A stretch of 64,000 nt of DNA from Undaria pinnatifida (Eukaryota; Sar; Phaeophyceae; Laminariales; Alariaceae), in contig JABAKD010000011.1 of assembly GCA_012845835.1 (NCBI GenBank), forward strand, positions 9,672,381 to 9,736,380. Reading direction: 5' to 3'. Made by a program: the position numbers and the translations under genes. The notes beneath the pieces are model-generated. The model was not told the origin of the DNA, did no database searches, and was given only the letters and a program-made list of their open reading frames with translations. Each line of letters opens with the position of its first letter. The first letter of the stretch is position 1. Shown here piece after piece: positions 56,521 to 64,000 of this stretch.

Positions 56521-56689
56521 GGGCACGTCCGGTTCAAACGCGGTGGTGAAGCCGACCGCTGTGATGGGACCGACGGATATGGCGTCCACAGTCAGGGCCA
56601 GATCGACCGGTGGCGAGAAGCAGGAAGGGACGGCACGGCGGTTGAGGTACAATAGATTGTCGGGGCTTTCATTCGGTTACGGTTTTTGA
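56521..56689 (+). CDS. Orphan last exon, type 3, copy R
   Basis: Same acceptor and start (GTSGSNAVVKPTAVMG) as L 6084. 55 codons; a shift after RLSG gives an earlier stop than in L, so the C-terminal part is not conserved. Confidence 0.38.
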
Positions 56690-56949
56690 AGTTAGCATAT
56701 TCCCGTACTTTCCTGCGGGGTCTGCTGTGGTGTCCTCGGCACTTTGAGGTATTTGGTGTATTGGATATGGCGAGCACGGTTGTTGTTTGGGCGGGAAAAA
56801 GTCACCGCGGGACCTTACGGTCCTGTTTCGTGTGAGACATCAAAAGCACGGTTGTTGCTTGGACGGGGGAAAGTCACCACAGAACTTGAGGGTCTTGCCA
56901 GAGCGCTCTCTCCGGTGTTTGTGTTTTATTCTGGTGCCCCGCGGAACAG

Positions 56950-57028
56950 GTCCTCCACCCGAACCGGCATGGCCAATCCCGAGAAGGCCGAAGGGATGGC
57001 TGGCCGCCTGAGGTACGGGATTGGTTAA
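56950..57028 (+). CDS. Orphan last exon, type 4, copy R
   Basis: 25 codons identical in sense to L 6510 (SSTRTGMANPEKAEGMAGRL onward), same acceptor GCGGAACAG and stop. Confidence 0.38.
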
Positions 57029-57310
57029 TTAATCCCTTTAAAAACACGCCCACTGGCGTTTTAGGGCACACATTACTTGGAATTAGTATAAGGTCGTTTT
57101 TCTCATGGATTGGTAAAAGGGTGGGTCAACAGCGCGATGACCTCGCAAATAGTATCTCTATACCTGGTATATACAGATGGCAATCTAGTAGTATAACAAA
57201 CACTACCGTTGGCCAGTTATTGCACACAAACCGCGTGTAAACCAGTTTCAAGCACCCTCTCCGCCGCCCTTCGCCCCCTGCCCCTAATTTACAACCGCGT
57301 GTTACTGTAG

Positions 57311-57485
57311 GAGCTCCGACCGGCCCAGAGACGTGGACGCCAAGAACACCGCCCCCTCCGTCCGAGGCCAAAATAAGGCGATTTCGGAGACTGCTTGGGG
57401 GGTCTCGTCACGCACCCGGCAGGCGGTGGCCGCCAGGAAGGCGGCGGCGGGGGGGAAGGAGGTGGCACGCAGGCGATGGAGGTAG
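57311..57485 (+). CDS. Orphan last exon, type 2, copy R
   Basis: 57 codons from acceptor TGTTACTGTAG, opening SSDRPRDVDAKNTAPSV and ending in the RTRQAVAARKAAA basic tail. Two codons shorter than L in the GGC/GGG run, frame kept. Confidence 0.45.
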
Positions 57486-58488
57486 AGAGATGTGTCGGCC
57501 GGTCATCTCCTACTTCCATATTCCCTCAACTATTATGTAATACGCTTTCGTTTGCTGCTTCTAGTGATGCACGTCTATCTGACCATTTCTGCTGTGGGTC
57601 AGCGGTATATAACACGAACGCGTGCCATTCTTCCTCTTGTTGGCGGTTGCGCTGGGCATCGAATCTCCGCTGGTGCGGTGATGCTTAGGGATTTTTCTCC
57701 CTTTTTGTTTTCCGTCGCCGAAAGTGCGGCAGCGCGAATTCTCGTTTATTGAGTGTTTTATTTTTAATAGCAGAGTGTGCGCGGTTTCGGCCTTCCTGTT
57801 CGAAGTCAAGGTGAATCAACGAAGAGTGCACTCTATACTGGTGTTTTTTTTGTAGTATTAATAACAGGACGAATGCAGTCAGTAGATCGGCACCCTCGAT
57901 TTCGCTGTGAGTACGTTGGGTGTTGCGAATCATATCACCAATCTGGATGGAAATATAGGGACCTTTGGGGTATTGGTACGAATACCTTAAAAACGCTCTT
58001 TCCATGTACGTCTATGGTGGTGTTGACCGGCCGTAGTAGTAATGTTACCATTAATATGAAAAGTAGTGCCCAGCACGATTACGTACAGTGGGTATACGAG
58101 TTAAGCACCCCCTCCACCATTAATATGAAAAGTAGTGCCCAGCACGATTACGTACAGTGGGTATACGAGTCAAGCCCCTTCGATGTCGGTGTACGTATGG
58201 TGTCACGTACACATTAATGCCAATCTGGGCGGAAATATAGCGACCTTTGGGGTATTGGTATTAATACCTTATAAATGGCTCTTATCGTATGATAGCGGTG
58301 TTGACTCGTAGAGTATATTATTAATGTTACTAATAATATATGAAAAGTGCTGCCCAAAACGATCACGTACAGTGGGTATGTGAGTAAGTACAGTATGGTG
58401 TTTGCCAGGTATCTTGCGGACAGTGGGTAGGACAATACCCCCCGAAGTCCACCTGTCAGTCTCACGCCGTACAACCTTCCGGCATTAA
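57486..58488. other. No intact gene seen (R copy of 7049-8050)
   Basis: Includes the 65-67 bp tandem duplication at 58,050-58,175. Confidence 0.5.
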
Positions 58489-58883
58489 AACAGAGTTTTC
58501 TGAAAAATGGGAACGGAGCCTAAAATGAGAACGGACGTTTTTTTTTACAAGGCAAACCAATTATGTACAACTCAAAAAAAAAAAAATGACAGTCCTGTGG
58601 GGCTGTACAGCAGCCTTCGAATGAGCTGTCGCTCAGGCTGGAAGTCCTCGGCATCGCCTCGGTAGCCAGCATCTAGAGAAATCACCATAGAGCCAGCGTA
58701 TATCGCTTTTTGCGCCCACCCGAAGGCATGAGATGGAGCATGACCGTTCTGACGAGCTCCTCTCACAGGGCTGGCCAAGGGGTTTCGCAGGATCATTTCG
58801 GTTCTCTGATAAACCACATGGTTCTGGAGATAACGCTTGGTTCTCAATTTAGGCTCCGTTCCCATTTTTCTGAAAACTCTGTT
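58489..58883. mobile_element. 395-bp MITE, present only in copy R
   Basis: About 42-bp inverted ends: AACAGAGTTTTCTGAAAAAT on the left, mirrored at 58,842-58,883, both including GGGAACGGAGCCTAAA. The L site reads GGCATTATC without it. Flanks suggest an ATTA duplication, though TTAA is also possible. The interior frame of about 97 codons on the minus strand is unrecognised. Confidence 0.85.
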
Positions 58884-60102
58884 AAATTATCGTGTACTGT
58901 ATCACATTAACGCACCTACCTGGTATTACATTGAAGCGAGGAGAACGGTTTTGGAGATCCGTCCGTCCCTCCGACTCTCCTCCTCCCGTGTTTTCCATCC
59001 GTACGAAGCCTCTACTGGAGGGCTGGGATCGGTGTGCCCAGATTTTTCTTTCGAGTTTTTACGTCATATTCTTCATTCAATGAGCGTGGTGTTAGGGGTG
59101 ATCGGGTGGGGGTGGCGGTGTTGGGATTGGCCGAAGGGGCGGGGAGGTGGGGTTGGAAGATAGGACTATTCGGGTGATATTAATAGTTGCGCATGCATCT
59201 CTTGTTTCCGCCCGCAAGTTGCCTGTGCATTTCGTTGTTTTTTTTCGGGAGTTGGGTGAAAGGGGTAATACTCGTGCCTTATCCAGGGAACCTTAAAGGA
59301 CTGCATCCACATATATATTTCTTGGGACAAACTACTTGGAGATAGTGTGGGATAAGCTCTGTAGCAGACAAATACCCAGGGCTGTCTAAATCGGAAAGGA
59401 GATATTTGTTTTTGCTGGTGGTGGTCTGGAAGTAAGTGCACATGTGCCTAGCAAACCTTCAGAGTGTCTCCCGGACAAAGCAGTGCCGGCTTTTTGGTTA
59501 TCGCTTGTTGCGCCCGTCTGTACACAGTGGGTGTGTATAGTGTAGGATGGCTGCTGCTTGCAGACAGATTCGGCGATACGATCGAACGAGTGACAAGGGG
59601 AGGATATGATATGATAGTAATATTATTAACATTTTCATGGAGGCGTGTTTCTTGAAGCTGCTTCCCTTGCCGTATGCCAGTGTTAATTGTACTCGGGGAC
59701 GGATGTTATTACTAGGTTTCTTACCGTAATCGCAGGAGGACGCTCAGCGTAATTAATAGACTACGCCGCCTGTGGTTGCCCCGTGTGGGGCCATCGGCTC
59801 TAAAATATGGTGGCACTGCTGCGGTACTTGTCGGAGCACATGAGGTTGCGAGGCGCGGGTTCTTGCCGTAACGGGGGCTGTCGCCGCCTTGCCTGTTGCC
59901 TATGCGTATACAGTAGCTTAGTGGTGGTGTCTTCTTCTACTGCCTCGTGCACACTAACCAATTGTACAGTTTTTCTTTTTTTTTTTCGGTGCAATTCCAA
60001 CTGCCGCCGGCAAGGAATGGCGAACGACGTACGCTTGGGATTGAAGATACCACGGAAGCCGTATGCAATAATGTAATGAGAGGGCATACTTATAAGGTGC
60101 TG
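58884..60102. other. No gene seen (R copy of 8060-9358)
   Basis: Collinear with L; lacks the GGTGAT expansion. Confidence 0.5.
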
Positions 60103-60376
60103 GGACGCGTGCTGCGGCGGTAGAGGTTCGCCATTTTCTGAGATTCACGTCAATTTGGGAGCTGGAGACCTCTCCCAAAAACTGATTTGGAGAAAAATAA
60201 AAACTGCTACCGGATGACAAATTCCATGGCCGGCCCCAGGTATACAGAGATAATATATTATAAAAAAATGGCCGATTTTTTCCGACGATTTGGGGTTAAG
60301 AAGCCCCGTCATTCAAAAACCGTTTCAGCCAAAAAGAGGTATACCTTAACACCTCCCTCTACCGTAGCACGCGTCC
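60103..60376. mobile_element. MITE of the ACGCGTGCTACGGTAGAGG family, copy R
   Basis: Same insertion as 9359-9634, with the same ends. Confidence 0.6.
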
Positions 60377-61117
60377 AAGGAATACTCAGTTTTAACACTG
60401 ATAAATATGTAGAGGGGGGGCTGGCGCTACCGCTCGCCTCGTGAGCACCTCCGTCGGGCTTGTTCCTCACCGGTATTGTCGATTTATCCCCCATACCTTG
60501 TGTTTTTTATGTGTACACTCGAACAAATGGGTGAACCGGACTATCTTTGCCTTGCTATTAGCGCTTAACGAACTTTTGGCGGCAACTCACATCGTGACGG
60601 CAAAGATATTTGGCCCACCACTACACGCACGTCAAGCACGCCCGGGTCTACCTAGAACAGAGATGGAGAGCGCGTGCCACGATTGCTGATGAAAATATTA
60701 AGGTATACCGCTTTGTGGCGTATTCGTTTCTGAATGATGGGGGACTACTTAGCCCAAAACCGTGGGGATGTTAACTCTTGGTTTTAAACATTTACCTGGT
60801 ACGAATTTTTAGTATGCCTAGGCCATGGTGCTGATGAGCATTGGGTTGCACTCTTTGGTCTACCCCATCTACCAGTTAAGCAACTGGGTGAAGTACAGAG
60901 CTCATCAACTGAGGGCTCCCAGCGAAAACTGATGCACCTCTGTCGTCAGCATGCGTCCGGATACAGATGTCATAAAACCCACCATTTGAACTAAGCCATG
61001 AGCACTGGAATAAAAAAATGTTGTGCAAGTATTTAATGTTTCCAATCGGTGGCGATGTTGCCGTGGCTGCCTTAGGAGCCCTCGAATAGTCATTCCGAGC
61101 CTCTCTCACTCTTCACC

Positions 61118-61609
61118 ATGGCAGTCTTATCCCACCCCTTGATACTCCACTGCGCTCTACTGCTCTCCTTCGGCCCTACTACTCTAAACCAGGCAAAGCG
61201 CGTCGGCAACATATTGCCATCGCCTCAGAGGCCGCCGCAATACCGCAATGCCGGTGCCTTAGGGCACAGCAAAAGTACGATTACCCACGGCAGTCATAAG
61301 AGGGGCAAGGCCGCCACAACTGTAACCCAACCAACCGCGAAAAAATGGCGTCCTCTATCCCTCGCCGTGACCCGACCCACCCACCCCCGCCTCCCGCCGC
61401 GCATTCACGACCAAGACAAGGAGAAATCCGACGGCCTCAACGACGACAACGATGAACACAGTGCAGCGCCCTCCACAACGGAAGCCCAACCAGACAAGCC
61501 CTATATCGGTACAAATTATGCGACATGGTACATTAGACTATACGGTACGGTTGGCCGTATACCCGTAACAGAGGTGAGTCGCACGAAATCGCGATCGCCA
61601 TCGCCATAG
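61118..61609 (+). CDS. Hypothetical protein, 163 aa, intact only in copy R
   Basis: Starts MAVLSHPLILHCALLLSFGP, a hydrophobic N-terminus that could be a signal peptide, and continues with RPPQYRNAGALGHSKS, basic HKRGKAATTVTQP and acidic DGLNDDNDEHSAA. L (10,359) has two disruptions. No family recognised. An acceptor-like TTGCCATCGCCTCAG lies inside, so an exon starting near 61,228 is an alternative. Confidence 0.3.
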   Translation: MAVLSHPLILHCALLLSFGPTTLNQAKRVGNILPSPQRPPQYRNAGALGHSKSTITHGSHKRGKAATTVTQPTAKKWRPLSLAVTRPTHPRLPPRIHDQDKEKSDGLNDDNDEHSAAPSTTEAQPDKPYIGTNYATWYIRLYGTVGRIPVTEVSRTKSRSPSP

Positions 61610-63620
61610 TCAGGAATTAACACAACGACCAATCTCAACACTACGAGCAGGTGTAATACATCATATTACATAACGCTTAATCGGCCCACCCAGCCCCCCC
61701 CCCTCCCCCCCCCTCCCTCACGCGGTTGCCGTTGCCGAGCAGCCGATCCCATTTTGGGCCGCAAATAGCAAACCACAATTACCATGCTACCTTCTCTGCG
61801 CCTGATCCAATACTTTTATACGACCGGCAAAGCAAGAAATATAGGGCGCAATCACAGATCAACAATTGGAAAACAAAAAAAAACACAGAAATAAATAAAT
61901 GTGGCGGGGTGCATACAACGACGAGAGGGAGATGCCTGCCGCCGCATTCAGAAAACGCAGAAAATTGTGCGCACGGAGGTAATACATTGTTATACAAAAC
62001 CTTGCTTCACAAACGAAAACCAAAAAACAAGTTTCCCTACCTGTGAGGTCAGTTTCCGGTTGGATATTGTGGAGAAAAACTAGGCCGAGACGGAGACACA
62101 AACAAAGCAAACCTACCATAATATAAGTTAGTGGCAAGGCCTCTCCTGGTTCTTCCCTGGCCCGTCGGAGAACACGCCAGGCTATCCGAGAGTGAAACGA
62201 AGGGTAGGATCCGAGAAACGAGGCGATTCACTCGTTCCACACTACCCGTGTGTAGCTTCTCCTATGTGTACCTGTCCCCGCCCCCCCCCCCCTCCTCCCC
62301 TCAGCCCAACCTACTCAACCCCCCCCCAACAACACGCCCGCTCACAAGCCAAAATACAAGCGAAAAAAAGAAGTGCATGTTACTAGAGCCTACGCATGCA
62401 ACCTTACGATTAGCTGTCCATGAAGCTGCTGCACTAAGCCGCGAACTGCCCACAACTTCCGATCGATTCCAGACGTTCTAATTATATTGGCGGAGCGGTC
62501 GTGTCGGCAACACAGCAGCGGTTCGTCGATGCAACCCGGTCGCCCTCCCACCCACCCCACTGCTCCGTAACGTGTCAACACTCCTCCGTAACGTATCAAC
62601 ACTGGGCACCGCCAAGGCTTATCCAAGAGCACGAAGGACAAGCCTGACAGCGCCCATGCCCCCACCCCGCTCCCTCATCCCCTAGACATCACGCTGTCTG
62701 CTGGAAGATGTAGAGACGACTTTGTCATAATACCGGTGGGAGTCCCGCTACCACCTCCGCCGCTCGCCAGGGCTGCGCTTGGGTGGCCGGACAGCCGCTC
62801 GCTTGTGCCCAGCCACCGCTATCGCCACCACCACAGCGCCCCTTGCCCTCCCCGCCGCCACCGCTCCAGCTGCTCCGCCACAGCCACCGCGATCACTTCA
62901 ACTGCCACAGCCGCCGCGGCCATATCCAAAGAAATATCTGACAGGCAGACAGGCAGACAGGTAGTAATAAAGAGGGAAAACATGGGATGGACCGATTATG
63001 GGACATTAATACGGGGAGGATGAGCACCAGGCTGTTCACTGATAAAAATGGTGCAGGGGGGGTAAAGCGAAAAAACGAAATACAACAAAGATACATCAAT
63101 GATATTGTACCTAGTACCCCTGGTATACGATATGGCGAGGAGGCTAACGGGGCGTCTCTTGTGACGCGAGAGGATTGGGCGGAATAGGGAGCGCGCACCA
63201 AGTCTAAGCGATTGCAGGCGCCTGGGGTTTCCCCCTTCGGAGGGTTGGGATTTCGAGACGGGTCCATGGAAGGTGTCCTGTTTCCTCGACAACCACGTTT
63301 GCCATACGTAATGAATTGGAGTAGGGTATTGTTTGCCAAATGTTTGCCAGAGGATCGTTGTAGCAAGAAATAACACTGCCATCTGTAGACGAGGGGAACA
63401 TTTTTCTACTGACAGCACTGTGCCCCAACGGCACAGAAAAGCCGGGGCACGATGCTGTCGATGGTGTGTCTTCCCTTCGTCCACGTTTGGTAGTCCTGCC
63501 TCGTGCCATAATGATCATAACACAACACTTATTAATTGACCAATAATACCGATTACAGTAGGCCAACAACGCCTATCAGTAGAGGGGACATTGGTTGTCT
63601 CGTAAGAAGCTCTCGATGGA
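61610..63620. other. No gene seen (R copy of about 10,860-13,725)
   Basis: Poly(C) run 61,690-61,715, Ala/Thr-rich tract 62,500-62,940, short (CAGA)n 62,941-62,962. Confidence 0.45.
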
Positions 63621-63621
63621 A

Positions 63622-63864
63622 ATACTTCCTACGGTAGATGCGCACTGGTTCTTTTTTGCCTTCTGAGGGTGGCGTCTTGAGGAGCTATATTCCTCGCCCA
63701 CATAAATCCATGCTGATCAACAAGCTCATGGCCTGTAGGGTATACAAACAGCTGATGTTGAAGAGTAAGCATGACATTCCGACAAGTTTGGGTTAAGGAG
63801 CCATATCACCAACACAAGGTTTTAGCATAAAAGTGCTAACTCGCTACAGTATCGCGCGTCGGGA
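63622..63864. mobile_element. MITE-family insertion only in copy R
   Basis: The L text GAAGCTCTCCATGGAACCC is split here by about 240 bp with CTACGGTAGATGCGCACTGG at the left, GGGTTAAGGAGCC inside and CTACAGTATCGCGCGTC at the right, typical blocks of the MITE family at 9359 and 54,185. Ends have drifted, so exact borders are uncertain. Confidence 0.6.
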
Positions 63865-64000
63865 ACCCGTATCGAAATCCTGATCCTTCGAGGAGCAAAC
63901 CTTTGGTGCATTCCACGCAAAGTCGCCCGCGACGGGAGAAACGCTTCGCTCGCCTCCTTGCCGTACCATCTACCTGATACCATTTCCTTGATAATCTTGT

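Larger units (their letters stand above)
54781..64000 (+). repeat. Large duplicated block, copy R
   Basis: Collinear with L from satellite to the window end, with scattered substitutions and indels. Insertions absent from L at 58,489-58,883 and about 63,622-63,864. About 770 bp of L (11,600-12,360) is missing here. Confidence 0.92.

Overview
The window looks like nuclear DNA of a eukaryote. It has GT-AG introns with pyrimidine-rich acceptors, an LTR retrotransposon of Ty1/copia type, a LINE remnant, MITE-like elements, satellites and long simple repeats, and very low gene density. I see no rRNA, CRISPR, operon or phage feature. The Gln/His-rich and Ala/Thr/Pro-rich proteins with CAG/CTG-rich coding DNA, together with the style of the LINE tail, suggest a stramenopile, perhaps a brown alga. 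That placement is inference, not proof.

Layout. A block of about 8-9 kb is present three times. Copy L (1-13,880, + orientation) and copy R (54,781-64,000, + orientation) are close to identical and both run off the window. Copy M (27,700-34,640) is inverted and far more diverged. L and R begin with arrays of a ~67-bp satellite. In L that array is split by a 4.5-kb copia element (852-5395) with 410-bp LTRs that look identical and a 5-bp target duplication. R has the empty site, so the insertion came after the duplication. M carries a solo LTR of the same family with its own target duplication. Between L and M (14-27.7 kb) I see no convincing gene, only MITE-like pieces, minisatellites, tandem duplications and a 490-bp purine tract.

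The region 38.0-51.8 kb is the most gene-like part. Homology between its two halves lets me propose two four-exon genes arranged head to head: gene A (- strand, 45,315 to 38,027, about 1050 aa) and gene B (+ strand, 46,343 to 51,745, about 830 aa). Exon order, splice phases and most motifs correspond: a short N-terminal exon with a WQG motif, a Gln/His-rich exon ending in a helical segment, a coiled-coil plus Ala/Thr/Pro exon with a repeated LASLAATTTPLP-type motif and a conserved GRAPWVGVGVGG motif, and a short basic last exon. I do not recognise this family.

Orphan last exons with the same entry phase (an acceptor, one G, then a Ser/Gly-rich start) lie in series in L, M and R. The repeated block may therefore derive from, or donate 3' ends to, this family. 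The last exon of gene A is itself half of a ~180-bp palindrome.

All gene models are by eye. No alignment, splice prediction or database search could be run.
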